DNA of 64,000 nucleotides from Pedobacter terrae (GCF_900100705.1 NZ_FNCH01000021.1:31968-95967), one strand, 5' to 3'; shown: positions 1-8,100, numbered from the stretch's first letter. The notes: a model not told the origin generated them from the letters alone. Program-made: numbers and translations.

Positions 1-1
1 T

Positions 2-727
2 TTTATGCAGGGTTTGGCTGCGCTGATCAATGTTGATGAAAAGTGGGTGCCGGATCAGGAAGATTATGCTTTATATATCCGTCCGGTAATGTTTGCAATG
101 GATCCTTATTTGGGGGTTAAAGCATCAGATACCTATAAATTTGTGTTGTTAACTACACCAACAGGTCCATATTACAGCAGTGCATTAAAAGTTAAAATCG
201 AAACTGAATTTACACGTGCAGATGAAGGCGGTGTGGGCTTTGCCAAAACAGCTGGAAATTATGCGCGTTCGTTATACCCTTTCGAGCAAGCTAAAAAAGA
301 AGGTTACGATCAATTGATCTGGACCGATTCGGTAACCCATGAATTTATTGAAGAAGCTGGAACAGCTAACTTGCTTTTTGTAATTAGTGGTAAACTGGTA
401 ACACCATCAGTACGCAGTACTGTTTTAGACGGTGTAACACGTGATACAATCATAAAACTGGCTAAAGAGGCTGGAGTAGAAGTTGAAGAACGCAGAGTTT
501 CTGTTCAAGAAGTAATTGAAGGGATAGAAAACGGAAGTTTAACAGAAGCTTTTGCTGCCGGAACTGCAGCTACGGTAACACACGTGGGCGAAATGGGGTA
601 TAATGGTCAGATCTATAAACTGACTGATCCATCAACAAGACATATTTCTAATGGTATAGCTAAAAAACTAAACGATATCCGTTACGGTTTAGCGCCTGAT
701 GAATTTGGCTGGAACTGGGTTTTATAG
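2..727 (+). CDS. ilvE: Branched-chain amino acid aminotransferase (5' end outside window)
   Basis: Cytoplasmic PLP enzyme that transfers the amino group between leucine, isoleucine or valine and 2-oxoglutarate, the last step of branched-chain amino acid synthesis and the first of their breakdown. The visible part is the C-terminal 240 or so residues of a fold type IV transaminase. It holds the PLP lysine in GFAKTAGNY (about residue 81 of the visible part), the EEAGTANLLFV segment that corresponds to E-x-G-T-x-N in the family, and the GTAATVTHV cofactor-phosphate loop. The reading frame is open to the window edge, and about 110 N-terminal residues are probably missing compared with the usual 350-residue enzyme. 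It matches the eukaryotic-like BCAT2 branch. A terminator follows 20 bases after the stop. Family assignment is secure. Confidence 0.93.
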   Translation, partial: FMQGLAALINVDEKWVPDQEDYALYIRPVMFAMDPYLGVKASDTYKFVLLTTPTGPYYSSALKVKIETEFTRADEGGVGFAKTAGNYARSLYPFEQAKKEGYDQLIWTDSVTHEFIEEAGTANLLFVISGKLVTPSVRSTVLDGVTRDTIIKLAKEAGVEVEERRVSVQEVIEGIENGSLTEAFAAGTAATVTHVGEMGYNGQIYKLTDPSTRHISNGIAKKLNDIRYGLAPDEFGWNWVL

Positions 728-746
728 CCCGAAAGAAATAAAAGAT

Positions 747-785
747 AAACCCCGATACTGAATCTGCATCGGGGTTTATTTTTTG
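747..785 (+). terminator. Rho-independent terminator after ilvE
   Basis: A 10-bp perfect stem (AAACCCCGAT at 747-756 and ATCGGGGTTT at 768-777) with an 11-base loop is followed by a T-rich tract. It sits 20 bases after the ilvE stop codon. Confidence 0.85.
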
Positions 786-801
786 TTTCATTTTCCAGTT
801 C

Positions 802-887
802 CGTCATGCTGAATTTATTTCAGCATCTTTAATACCCTGACATAAATTATCTTCGGTGCGCTCGCTAGGGCTCGGTTCAGGATGACG
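802..887. repeat. REP-like palindromic element, GTCATGCTGAA type
   Basis: The 86-bp stretch opens with CGTCATGCTGAA and closes with TTCAGGATGACG, an imperfect 12-bp terminal inverted repeat with one mismatch. A second inner hairpin is formed by GCTGAA and TTCAGC near the left end. A fragment with the same left end occurs at 62232. Such elements are scattered in intergenic regions of Sphingobacteriaceae, so a non-coding mobile repeat is the likely identity (inference). Confidence 0.6.
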
Positions 888-912
888 AATATTACGATGT
901 TTATTCTGGGAT

Positions 913-1377
913 TTACTTATCCAAAATCACTACACCTTTAGCTTCAAAAGCCAGTTCCTTTTTAGGGTCAGTAATTTTAGCAACTTCGTCAGGAGATTTT
1001 TTAGCGTCTTCAGCATAATGGCGTAAAGTTTCTACAGAAATGGTCTGTTTCTTCGCTAAGCCATCCAAAACCACTTTTTTGCCTACAATATCCATTGGCA
1101 TAAAGAAAGCGTAATCTTTAAAAGTTACCCGCATAGGATCACCATTTGGCATTTCTAATGTCATCCAGCAGCCTTTTTTCTTACACACATCTACAACTTT
1201 GCCTTCAATTTTCATGTCAACTGTTTTTTTGTCGCCCATGGCAGCTTCCATCTTAGCAGCGGGTTTTACATCACCTGGTTGAACTTCTTCTCCAAATTTT
1301 TGGCCACTATATGCCGCTTGAGCAAATGAAAGTGCTGTAAATAGGCAAAAACTTAAGCTTAGAATAATCTTTTTCAT
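913..1377 (-). CDS. DUF4920 domain secreted protein
   Basis: Small exported protein of unknown function. Residues 1-20 form a clear signal peptide (basic MKK start, hydrophobic core, cleavage after SFAQ). The rest is a compact OB-like domain with IEGKVVDVCKKKGCWM, where the Cys65-KKKG-Cys70 pair is typical of DUF4920 and suggests metal or redox chemistry. The later RVTFKDYAFFMP segment is also characteristic. The gene is monocistronic. On the minus strand a TAAATTTG box (1416-1409) lies about 32 bases upstream of the start and could be the -7 element. The family has no established role. A periplasmic or surface location is inferred from the signal peptide. Confidence 0.8.
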   Translation of the reverse strand: MKKIILSLSFCLFTALSFAQAAYSGQKFGEEVQPGDVKPAAKMEAAMGDKKTVDMKIEGKVVDVCKKKGCWMTLEMPNGDPMRVTFKDYAFFMPMDIVGKKVVLDGLAKKQTISVETLRHYAEDAKKSPDEVAKITDPKKELAFEAKGVVILDK

Positions 1378-1442
1378 GATTTTATAACTGATTTGGTTAT
1401 GGTCTGATCAAATTTATCTAAATTTTTTCTAAATATGGAAAA

Positions 1443-1537
1443 TAAAAAAAAGCCCCGCTAACATCCGTTAGCGAGGAAAATCATCCCTAATATTATGTAA
1501 ATCAAATGCTATGATTTACTTATCTTATTTTTTTAGG
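1443..1537 (-). ncRNA. Candidate small RNA with its own promoter box and terminator
   Basis: Read on the minus strand, a TACGTTTG box (1545-1538, the Bacteroidota -7 consensus TAnnTTTG) is followed by CCTAA (1537-1533), an A-rich stretch, a perfect 8-bp hairpin (1519-1512 with 1504-1497, 7-base loop), then TTAGG (1490-1486), which can pair with the first CCTAA. A 7-bp GC-rich hairpin (1473-1467 with 1462-1456) follows and runs into GGGGC and eight T residues. No protein-coding frame fits. There is no clear -33 box. The predicted transcript is about 90 nt. It could be an sRNA, or a processed 3' end of radA mRNA. The outer pairing may overlap the start site. Confidence 0.45.
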
Positions 1538-1707
1538 CAAACGTAAAACCAAAACTTTAGTTTTTATTTAAATTGCTGCTAACATTCTTATATTCAATTT
1601 GTTATTTTGTTTTTATTTGTAGCCCTTGGTCGTTAATATTATTATAGAATGTGGAAAATTATCTCCTTTTTGAGGAATATTGTTGCGTTATTTCCACACC
1701 TTGATAT

Positions 1708-3084
1708 TTACCCAAAAACAAGACTGAATACTTCTTCTATTTTACTTACAGCTTTAATCTCAAGGCTGTATTTTTCTAACGAAATACCTTTCAAATTGTA
1801 TTTAGAGATGTAAATGGTTTCGAAACCCAGTTTGTCTGCTTCCGCAATACGTTGTTCGATTCTGTTTACCGCTCTAATTTCTCCTGATAGACCTACCTCT
1901 GCAGCAAAACAATTTTTCGACGAAATGGAAATATCCTGATGAGACGATATAATGGCAATCAATACCGCCAGGTCAATGGCAGGATCTTCTACCCTGATTC
2001 CTCCGGCAATATTCAGGAAAACATCTTGTGTGCTTAACCTAAAACCACAGCGTTTTTCTAAAACTGCTAAAAGCATATTCATCCTTTTGGTGTCAAAACC
2101 GGTTGCAGAGCGTTGTGGGGTTCCATATGCTGCCGAACTTACCAAAGCCTGTGTTTCAATCAACATCGGCCTGGCACCTTCTAATGTGGCTGCTACGGCT
2201 ATTCCACTCAGCTCTTCATCGCGCTGCGATAATAAAATCTCAGAAGGATTGGAAACTTCCCTTAAACCACTGCCCTGCATTTCGTAAATGCCCAGTTCTG
2301 CAGCCGCGCCAAATCGGTTTTTAATCGACCTCAGGATACGATAAACATGATGCCTGTCGCCTTCAAACTGCAAAACAGTATCCACCATGTGTTCCAGTAT
2401 TTTAGGTCCTGCTATAGCGCCATCTTTAGTAATGTGGCCAATCAGGAATACTGGTACGCCCGTTTCTTTTGCAAAACGTAATAGTTCTGCAGTACATTCT
2501 CTTACCTGCGATACGCTGCCAGGGGTAGAATCGATATGGGCCGAATGGAGCGTTTGAATAGAATCGACTACTAAAATTTCAGGTTCTAAAATCTCGATCT
2601 GTTTAAAGATGTTTTGCGTTGACGTCTCTGTTAAGATGTAACAGTTGGACGATGGACTTTCCTGAATCCTTTCCGCCCGCATTTTTATCTGTTGTTCGCT
2701 CTCTTCGCCAGAAATATAAAGTAGTTTTTTGCCTTTTAAATTTAGGGCCAATTGTAGCATCAGGGTCGATTTGCCAATGCCTGGTTCACCACCAATTAAT
2801 ACCAACGATCCTTCTACCAGGCCGCCACCCAATACCCGATCCAATTCTTTATCACCGGTTAATATCCTACGCTCAATTGATGATTGTATTTCATTAACCT
2901 TGCTAGGCTTGCTAAGTTTGCGACTGGCTGTATCACTTTTCCAGGTAGGAACCGATGCCGGACTTTTTTCTACAATTTCTTCTACAAAGGTATTCCATTG
3001 ATTGCAGGAAGGGCATTTACCCAGCCATTTTGCCGATTCGTAGCCACAGCTCTGACAGAAATATGCGGTTTTAGATTTTGCCAA
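1708..3084 (-). CDS. radA: DNA repair protein RadA
   Basis: RecA-like ATPase that drives branch migration of recombination intermediates in the cytoplasm. Domains in order: a C4 zinc finger with Cys10, Cys13, Cys24 and Cys27; a RecA-type ATPase with Walker A GGEPGIGKST at 98-107 and Walker B LVVDS at 171-175; the RadA-specific KNRFG motif at 255-259; and a C-terminal Lon-protease-like domain (about 285-458). At 458 residues it has the normal length. The start codon directly precedes the zinc finger, as usual. The 3' side carries an 8-bp long-range stem (1650-1657 with 1691-1698) enclosing a small hairpin, but it lacks a T tract, so termination probably occurs further on. Assignment is secure. 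Confidence 0.97.
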   Translation of the reverse strand: MAKSKTAYFCQSCGYESAKWLGKCPSCNQWNTFVEEIVEKSPASVPTWKSDTASRKLSKPSKVNEIQSSIERRILTGDKELDRVLGGGLVEGSLVLIGGEPGIGKSTLMLQLALNLKGKKLLYISGEESEQQIKMRAERIQESPSSNCYILTETSTQNIFKQIEILEPEILVVDSIQTLHSAHIDSTPGSVSQVRECTAELLRFAKETGVPVFLIGHITKDGAIAGPKILEHMVDTVLQFEGDRHHVYRILRSIKNRFGAAAELGIYEMQGSGLREVSNPSEILLSQRDEELSGIAVAATLEGARPMLIETQALVSSAAYGTPQRSATGFDTKRMNMLLAVLEKRCGFRLSTQDVFLNIAGGIRVEDPAIDLAVLIAIISSHQDISISSKNCFAAEVGLSGEIRAVNRIEQRIAEADKLGFETIYISKYNLKGISLEKYSLEIKAVSKIEEVFSLVFG

Positions 3085-3137
3085 TTGATTAAAATTTTAG
3101 ATTACGAATTTAATCTTTCTCATTGAGGTTTGGATAC

Positions 3138-3238
3138 CGCTGGCCGAGATTTATAATCTCGGACGTATAGTTTATGGATTTGCAATCCAAAATTAGAATC
3201 TTTTGTTCTAAAATCGGGATTACAAATCCCGACTAGCG
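3138..3238. repeat. Four-hairpin palindromic repeat element
   Basis: This 101-bp non-coding block holds four consecutive perfect hairpins: 3144-3151/3155-3162 (8 bp, loop 3), 3175-3180/3184-3189 (6 bp, loop 3), 3193-3198/3206-3211 (6 bp, loop 7) and 3214-3221/3225-3232 (8 bp, loop 3). The ends CGCTGGC (3138-3144) and GACTAGCG (3231-3238) form an imperfect terminal inverted repeat. It lies between radA and rng, which are both on minus. It looks like a non-autonomous REP or MITE-type element (inference). Confidence 0.6.
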
Positions 3239-3249
3239 AAAATATTTAA

Positions 3250-3280
3250 ACAAAAAAGCCCGGATTAGGATCCAGGCTTT
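3250..3280 (-). terminator. Terminator after rng
   Basis: On the minus strand an AAGCC-x-GGAT / ATCC-x-GGCTT stem (3279-3275 and 3274-3271 with 3265-3262 and 3260-3256, one mismatch) is followed by a run of T. It lies just downstream of the rng stop. Confidence 0.8.
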
Positions 3281-3296
3281 CAGTTAATTTTTTAAG

Positions 3297-4847
3297 CTAC
3301 AATTTAATCTCTTCGTCTTTCGCAGAGATAAAGTGAAACTCAGTTAAATGATACGATGATTGCGCTTTCACTTTAATCCACTGGCCATACTTAAAGAACC
3401 AGCGGCGTTGAAGGTTGAAAATACCTTTAGTAATATAAGCTTCAATATAAGGATGTACACAGAGTGTTACGCCTTTTTCATTCTGCTCTCTTAAAATATA
3501 ATTAAGGTTGTTCTCAATATCATCCATTAAAACGATACTCGCTTTAATTTCTCCGGTCCCATCGCAGGCCGGGCATTTCTCTACCGTAACAATATTCATT
3601 TCCGGACGAACACGTTGTCTGGTAATTTGTACCAAACCAAATTTGCTTGGAGGCAAAATGGTATGTTTAGCTCTATCCAATAACATCAGCTCACGCAAAT
3701 AATCGAATAGTATTTTACGGTTTGTTGGTTTGTGCATATCGATAAAATCGATGACCACAATACCGCCCATATCGCGCAAGCGCAGTTGACGGGCAATTTC
3801 TTTAGCCGCCTCTTTGTTTACCTGTAAAGCATTCTCTTCCTGATTTTCTTTACTGGCAGTACGGTTTCCACTGTTCACGTCTATTACGTGGAGTGCTTCA
3901 GTGTGCTCAACAACAAGGTAAGCACCACCTGGTAAGTTTACAGTTTTTCCGAAAGCATTTTTAATCTGCTTTTCTATACCGAAATGATCGAAGATCGGTT
4001 CTTTCTGTTTGTAAAGTTTAACGATTTTTTCCATTTCAGGAGAAATATCGTGAACATAAGAACGGATATCATCGTACAGATCAGGCGTACTAACGTAAAC
4101 GTTTGTAAAATCAGGGTTCAGAATATCACGGATTAACGTTGATGATCTGTCCATTTCACCCCAAACTCTTTTTGAGGGTTCGGTAGATGGCATTTTTTTA
4201 ATGAAGTTCTCCCATTTAGCAATCAAATCCAAAAGATCTTTTTGCATTTCGGCAACTCCTCTGCCTTCAGAAACGGTTCTGATAATCACCCCAAAATTTT
4301 GAGGTTTAATACTTTCGATAATCTTTTTTAAACGATTACGCTCGGTATTACTTTTAATTTTTTTTGATACGGATATGGTATTGGAGAATGGCACCAGTAC
4401 CACATACCTGCCGGCAATCGAAATGTCGGAACTTAAACGCGGACCTTTTGTAGAAATTGGTTCTTTGGCAATTTGTACAGGTAGGAGCATGTTTTTACTG
4501 AGCACGTCAGAAATTTTGCCTGCCTTATTAATATCGGCTTCCAGCTTTAAATTATCTAATAACGTGCCTGTAACCGAGCCATTACGCTTGATCTTCGTTA
4601 GCTTAATTAAAGATTGCACCTGAGGGCCCAAATCAAAGTAATGCAAAAATGCATCTTTCTCATAACCAACATCCACGAAAGCAGCATTCAGACCGGGCAT
4701 AATTTTTTTAATGCGGCCTAAATAAATATCGCCTACGGCGTAATTAATATTGATTTGTTCTTTGTGAAGCTCAACAAGTTGTTTGTCTTCAATCAACGCT
4801 ATGGTAACTCCGGCAGGAGTCGAATTGATAATTAATTCTTTTACCAA
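3297..4847 (-). CDS. rng: Ribonuclease G (RNase E/G family)
   Basis: Single-strand endoribonuclease for rRNA 5'-end maturation and mRNA decay. The N-terminal S1 domain is seen in VGDIYLGRIKKIMPGLNAAF and continues to FLHYFDLG. The DNase I-like catalytic core carries the metal-binding aspartates in VIDVNSG (Asp323) and VVIDFIDM (Asp367), spaced as in the family. The Zn-link CPACDGTG follows (Cys425, Cys428). The 516 residues match RNase G rather than the longer RNase E, whose C-terminal scaffold is absent. It lies downstream of HU, the TPR gene and the tiny basic-protein gene on the same strand, but a strong hairpin at 4949-4978 separates them, so it probably has its own promoter. Confidence 0.95.
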   Translation of the reverse strand: MVKELIINSTPAGVTIALIEDKQLVELHKEQININYAVGDIYLGRIKKIMPGLNAAFVDVGYEKDAFLHYFDLGPQVQSLIKLTKIKRNGSVTGTLLDNLKLEADINKAGKISDVLSKNMLLPVQIAKEPISTKGPRLSSDISIAGRYVVLVPFSNTISVSKKIKSNTERNRLKKIIESIKPQNFGVIIRTVSEGRGVAEMQKDLLDLIAKWENFIKKMPSTEPSKRVWGEMDRSSTLIRDILNPDFTNVYVSTPDLYDDIRSYVHDISPEMEKIVKLYKQKEPIFDHFGIEKQIKNAFGKTVNLPGGAYLVVEHTEALHVIDVNSGNRTASKENQEENALQVNKEAAKEIARQLRLRDMGGIVVIDFIDMHKPTNRKILFDYLRELMLLDRAKHTILPPSKFGLVQITRQRVRPEMNIVTVEKCPACDGTGEIKASIVLMDDIENNLNYILREQNEKGVTLCVHPYIEAYITKGIFNLQRRWFFKYGQWIKVKAQSSYHLTEFHFISAKDEEIKL

Positions 4848-4948
4848 CAGCTACAGATTTAAGGCTTTCGCCTATTAACAAATGGATAGTAAATAAAACA
4901 CTGACGTAGCCAAAAACCTATATAATTAAAAAAATCATATAAATTGTT

Positions 4949-4978
4949 TAAACCTCATAGTGTTTACTATGAGGTTTA
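4949..4978 (-). terminator. Strong hairpin between the basic-protein gene and rng
   Basis: A 12-bp perfect stem (TAAACCTCATAG at 4949-4960, CTATGAGGTTTA at 4967-4978) with a 6-base loop lies just after the stop at 5002. In the minus direction an AT-rich tract with seven T residues follows further on. Probably the end of the HU-TPR-basic protein transcription unit. Confidence 0.6.
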
Positions 4979-5001
4979 ACTGGCTTAATCAAAATAAGAA
5001 A

Positions 5002-5091
5002 CTATTTTTTCTTATGTCTGTTTTTTCTTAAACGTTTTTTACGTTTGTGGGTAGCCATTTTATGTCTCTTTCTTTTTTTACCGCTTGGCAT
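5002..5091 (-). CDS. 29-residue very basic protein, mS38/AURKAIP1-COX24-like ribosomal protein candidate
   Basis: Reading the minus strand from the ATG at 5091 gives a 29-residue protein that starts MPSGKKRKRHKMATHKRKKR and ends in a lysine run before TAG. More than half the residues are Lys, Arg or His, and there is no hydrophobic core, so it cannot fold alone and should bind RNA. The KRKRHKMATHKRKKRLRKNR pattern resembles the short C-terminal domain of mitochondrial mS38 (AURKAIP1/COX24), and very similar mini-proteins occur across Bacteroidota as ribosome-associated proteins (recalled family knowledge, not verified). It lies 36 bases downstream of the TPR gene and is followed by a strong hairpin. 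The frame is real because the composition is unmistakably coding-like, but the exact role is inferred. Confidence 0.72.
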   Translation of the reverse strand: MPSGKKRKRHKMATHKRKKRLRKNRHKKK

Positions 5092-5127
5092 AGTTTTAAG
5101 TTTTAAATGTTTTTATTAATCTGTTAA

Positions 5128-6006
5128 TTAATTTTTATTCTTTAGTTCAGCCACCTTCTTATCAATGAATGAAGATAAGGTTGGGTTAGCCGCTAATTTT
5201 TTGCTTGATAGGTAAGCATTTACTGCTTCTTTATTTCTGCCTAAATTTTCTAAAGCTGTTCCTAAGTAAAAATAGGCTTCAGGTGTAGGTGATGCGGCAA
5301 TTACGGTGTTAAAACGAGGAATTGCTTTGTCAAACTGACCTGATTTTATCGAGAATAATCCTAAATTCATATTAGCCTTCACATTTTTAGGTTCTTTAGC
5401 CACAACTTCCAGCAACATTGCAATACCTTGCATTGGTGCGCCCAAGCCATTTACTATTGTTACACCTAAGCCTGTTTTAGCTTCAATGTTTGTAGAGTCT
5501 TTCTCTAATGCATTTTTGTAAGACATATTGGCTTTCTGCAATAAAGCAGGCTGTGCCAGGCTGTCTTGTGTGCTTTCAAAAGCTTTTATAAATTGATTTC
5601 CGGCAGCTAACCACGATTTTGTTGATGGTTCGCCTTCGGCTACAACTTCTAAATATAAGGCAGATGGAGTAATTTGTTCAACATCGTCCCATTTCTGAGC
5701 CAGTTGTTTGGCAAGTTGAATCTTTTCTGCGCCATTTGCGCCTTTGTAGCTGTTTTCCAAAGCTGTAATGTCTGTAGCCAAATTCTTATTGATCACATTT
5801 TTTGCAGCAGTGGATGAAGTTTCGAGGTTTAATACCGATGTTGATGATGGAGAAGCTGCTCCGGCCATTGGGCCACTCGAAGGCATTTTTCCATTTTCTT
5901 CAGTTGGTTTAACTAAACCCTTAATGTCTCTTGTAAATAAGAACGCAACAAGCAATACAATCGCTCCAATAACAATGGTTTGTTTTGATCTGATGTTGCT
6001 ATTCAT
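5128..6006 (-). CDS. Membrane-anchored TPR protein
   Basis: Protein of 292 residues with an N-terminal membrane anchor (QTIVIGAIVLLVAFLFT, about 9-25), a Ser/Thr/Ala-rich linker, and tetratricopeptide repeats over roughly 130-285. The clearest are VKANMNLGLFSIKSGQFDKA and EAYFYLGTALENLGRNKEAV. TPRs mediate protein-protein contacts, and the anchor would place them on the periplasmic side. It begins 10 bases after the HU gene on the same strand and is followed by the basic-protein gene, so the three are probably cotranscribed. The specific partner is unknown. Next to HU and rng in Bacteroidota such a TPR protein is a common neighbour (recalled), which suggests housekeeping rather than accessory function. 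Confidence 0.8.
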   Translation of the reverse strand: MNSNIRSKQTIVIGAIVLLVAFLFTRDIKGLVKPTEENGKMPSSGPMAGAASPSSTSVLNLETSSTAAKNVINKNLATDITALENSYKGANGAEKIQLAKQLAQKWDDVEQITPSALYLEVVAEGEPSTKSWLAAGNQFIKAFESTQDSLAQPALLQKANMSYKNALEKDSTNIEAKTGLGVTIVNGLGAPMQGIAMLLEVVAKEPKNVKANMNLGLFSIKSGQFDKAIPRFNTVIAASPTPEAYFYLGTALENLGRNKEAVNAYLSSKKLAANPTLSSFIDKKVAELKNKN

Positions 6007-6016
6007 ATATTAAGAC

Positions 6017-6319
6017 TTAGGCTTCTACTTTAATTTTTTTTGAGTTACTTTTTACTTTATCAACAAATACTTTTGCTGGTTTAAAGCTAGGAACAAAGTG
6101 TTCTGGGATGATTATAGCAGTGTTTTTTGAGATATTTCTCGCAGTTTTTTGCGCTCTCTTTTTAACAACAAAGCTCCCGAAGCCTCTAACGTATACATTT
6201 TCACCGCCGATCATGCTGGTTTTGATAACCTTGAAAAATGCCTCCACTGTTTCCTGTACATCAACCTTCTCAATTCCGGTTTTTGTTGATATTTCTGAAA
6301 TAATATCTGCCTTAGTCAT
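6017..6319 (-). CDS. HU/IHF family DNA-binding protein
   Basis: Small nucleoid protein that binds and bends DNA as a dimer. The sequence starts MTKADIISEISTKTGIEK, the usual HU helix-turn-helix dimerisation part, and carries the beta-arm region with GFGSFVVKKRAQKTARN and the PEHFVPSFKPAK end. The family usually has Pro near the arm tip (RNP); here it reads ARNISKNTAIIIPEH, a variant seen in other Bacteroidota HU proteins. At 100 residues it is slightly longer than E. coli HU, with a basic tail. First gene of a likely unit with the TPR gene. A TACTTTTG box lies upstream at 6380-6373. Confidence 0.93.
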   Translation of the reverse strand: MTKADIISEISTKTGIEKVDVQETVEAFFKVIKTSMIGGENVYVRGFGSFVVKKRAQKTARNISKNTAIIIPEHFVPSFKPAKVFVDKVKSNSKKIKVEA

Positions 6320-6372
6320 ATTTTATTATTTATTATATATTATGTTTTAATATTACTACTGTTTTGGGGTTG

Positions 6373-6380
6373 CAAAAGTA
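6373..6380 (-). promoter_or_regulatory. -7 promoter box for the HU gene
   Basis: TACTTTTG on the minus strand matches the Bacteroidota -7 consensus TAnnTTTG and lies 53 bases upstream of the HU start. No clear TTTG is seen at the -33 position. Confidence 0.5.
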
Positions 6381-6488
6381 TTGCTTTTTAATGAGATAGG
6401 GAAATAAAAGATGATTTTTTTATCGGCAGACTTATCAGGCAATTGCAAGTTTTTTTTTAATTGGATAAATAGACCGTAATTTGCAGTA

Positions 6489-7550
6489 ATGACATTTCAA
6501 AATGAACTCATCAATTGGTACCTGACCAACAAAAGAGATTTACCCTGGAGACACACCAATGATGCTTATACCATCTGGTTATCAGAGGTTATTTTACAAC
6601 AAACAAGAGTAGAGCAGGGTCTTCCGTACTTCAATCGGTTTTTAGAAAACTTCCCTACAGTTACAGATTTTGCAAGTGCTACCGAGGTCAAAGTTTTGAA
6701 GCTTTGGCAGGGCCTGGGTTATTATTCAAGAGGAAGGAATATGCATGCAACTGCCCAGATTGTGGTGAAAGATTATGATGGAATCTTCCCAAACCTGCAT
6801 GATGAACTCATAAAACTGAAAGGAATTGGTGAGTATACCGCTGCTGCAATCTCTTCATTTTCATCAGGTGAAGCACGGGCCGTAGTAGATGGAAATGTAT
6901 TTAGGGTACTCTCCAGGTTTTATGGTTTAGCGACCCCAATAAATAGCCCTGCCGGTAAAAAAGAGTTTTATGCATTAGCCAACGATTTGCTATATAAAGA
7001 AGACCCTGCCCTATACAATCAGGCCATTATGGAGTTTGGGGCCTTGCAGTGTAAGCCAAAATCGCCGAATTGCGCTATTTGTCCGCTCAATCAACATTGT
7101 TATGCCTTTAACAACAGTCTGGTGAATGTGCTACCTGTTAAAATCCGTAAAGCCGAACAGAAACATCGATACATTAATTATTTTATTTGTTTTGAAGAGG
7201 AGAAAGTATTAATGAGGGAGCGGCAGGCAGGAGATATATGGCAGCATTTATATGATTTCCCGAGTGTAGAAACAACTGCGAAATATGAGTGGAACGATTC
7301 ATCATTCATCGACCAGGTAAAATCTGTATTTGGGAATGAGGTTGATTTTAGCTTTATAAGTGCTAAAAAGCATGTTTTAACTCACCAAATAATCCATATA
7401 CAATTTTTTGCATTAAAAAATTATATATTTAACTTTAATAAACAAAAGGAACTTAATTGGGTTTCTTTAAGTAAATTAGATGAGTTACCGCAACCAAAAG
7501 TAATCCATGATTTTGTTCAGGAATATTTTTACCAGGATAAAATGGAATAA
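6489..7550 (+). CDS. mutY: A/G-specific adenine DNA glycosylase MutY
   Basis: Removes adenine mispaired with 8-oxoguanine or guanine in base excision repair. The HhH-GPD domain has catalytic Glu33 (LSEVILQQTR), the helix-hairpin-helix LKGIGEYTAAA and catalytic Asp134 (AVVDGNV). The [4Fe-4S] cluster ligands are Cys188, Cys195, Cys198 and Cys204 in the expected C-x6-C-x2-C-x5-C spacing. The C-terminal NUDIX-like domain that recognises 8-oxoG covers about 225-350 and includes KKHVLTHQIIHIQFF. Length is normal. Divergent from HU and 55 bases upstream of the ssb start. The mutY-ssb order is common in Bacteroidota. Confidence 0.96.
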   Translation: MTFQNELINWYLTNKRDLPWRHTNDAYTIWLSEVILQQTRVEQGLPYFNRFLENFPTVTDFASATEVKVLKLWQGLGYYSRGRNMHATAQIVVKDYDGIFPNLHDELIKLKGIGEYTAAAISSFSSGEARAVVDGNVFRVLSRFYGLATPINSPAGKKEFYALANDLLYKEDPALYNQAIMEFGALQCKPKSPNCAICPLNQHCYAFNNSLVNVLPVKIRKAEQKHRYINYFICFEEEKVLMRERQAGDIWQHLYDFPSVETTAKYEWNDSSFIDQVKSVFGNEVDFSFISAKKHVLTHQIIHIQFFALKNYIFNFNKQKELNWVSLSKLDELPQPKVIHDFVQEYFYQDKME

Positions 7551-7605
7551 CTAACCATCTTATTCAGTGCATTGCAAAAAGAAAACAACTAACCAAAAAA
7601 TATTT

Positions 7606-8043
7606 ATGTCTGGGATTAACAAAGTTATTTTAGTAGGCCACTTAGGCAAAGACCCTGAAGTGCGGCATTTAGATGGTGGCGTAACAGTTGCCAGCTTTCC
7701 ATTAGCCACTTCGGAAACATACAACAAAGACGGGAAGAGAGTAGAGCAAACAGAGTGGCACAATATTGTATTATGGCGCGGATTGGCCGAGGTAGCTTCC
7801 AAATACCTACAGAAAGGAAAACTGGTTTACATAGAGGGCAAACTAAGAACAAGATCCTTTGAAGATAAAGAAAAGGTTAAAAAGTACGTAACTGAAATTG
7901 TGGCCGAGAACTTTACCATGTTGGGCAGAAAAAGCGATTTTGAACAAAGTCCAACAACACCGGCTCATCAAAACACTGAAACTAAAATTGATGATGAATT
8001 TACAATCGGTCCATCAGATGAAAATGGCGATCTTCCGTTTTAA
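7606..8043 (+). CDS. ssb: Single-stranded DNA-binding protein
   Basis: Binds single-stranded DNA in replication, repair and recombination. The start at 7606 (MSGINKVILVGHLGKDPEVR) is chosen because this is the conserved beginning of the OB fold; upstream in-frame codons from 7567 are low-complexity leader and precede the A-rich translation start region. The OB fold spans about 3-108, with TEWHNIVLWRGLAEVASKYL. A short disordered linker then leads to the acidic C-terminal tip DENGDLPF, the docking site for partner proteins. 145 residues is normal. Probably cotranscribed with mutY and ended by the hairpin at 8067. Confidence 0.95.
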   Translation: MSGINKVILVGHLGKDPEVRHLDGGVTVASFPLATSETYNKDGKRVEQTEWHNIVLWRGLAEVASKYLQKGKLVYIEGKLRTRSFEDKEKVKKYVTEIVAENFTMLGRKSDFEQSPTTPAHQNTETKIDDEFTIGPSDENGDLPF

Positions 8044-8066
8044 TTAAGCGTTTAAAGTAATTTTGA

Positions 8067-8100
8067 AAAAGCTGCCTGATGAGAGGTGGCTTTTTTTTAT
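8067..8100 (+). terminator. Terminator after ssb
   Basis: AGCTGCC (8070-8076) pairs with GGTGGCT (8085-8091), including two G-T wobbles, and is followed directly by eight T residues. Confidence 0.8.

Noticed and set aside
7567..7605. Extended N-terminus for SSB
   Set aside because: The conserved OB fold starts at MSGINKVILVGHLG; the extra codons look like untranslated leader.
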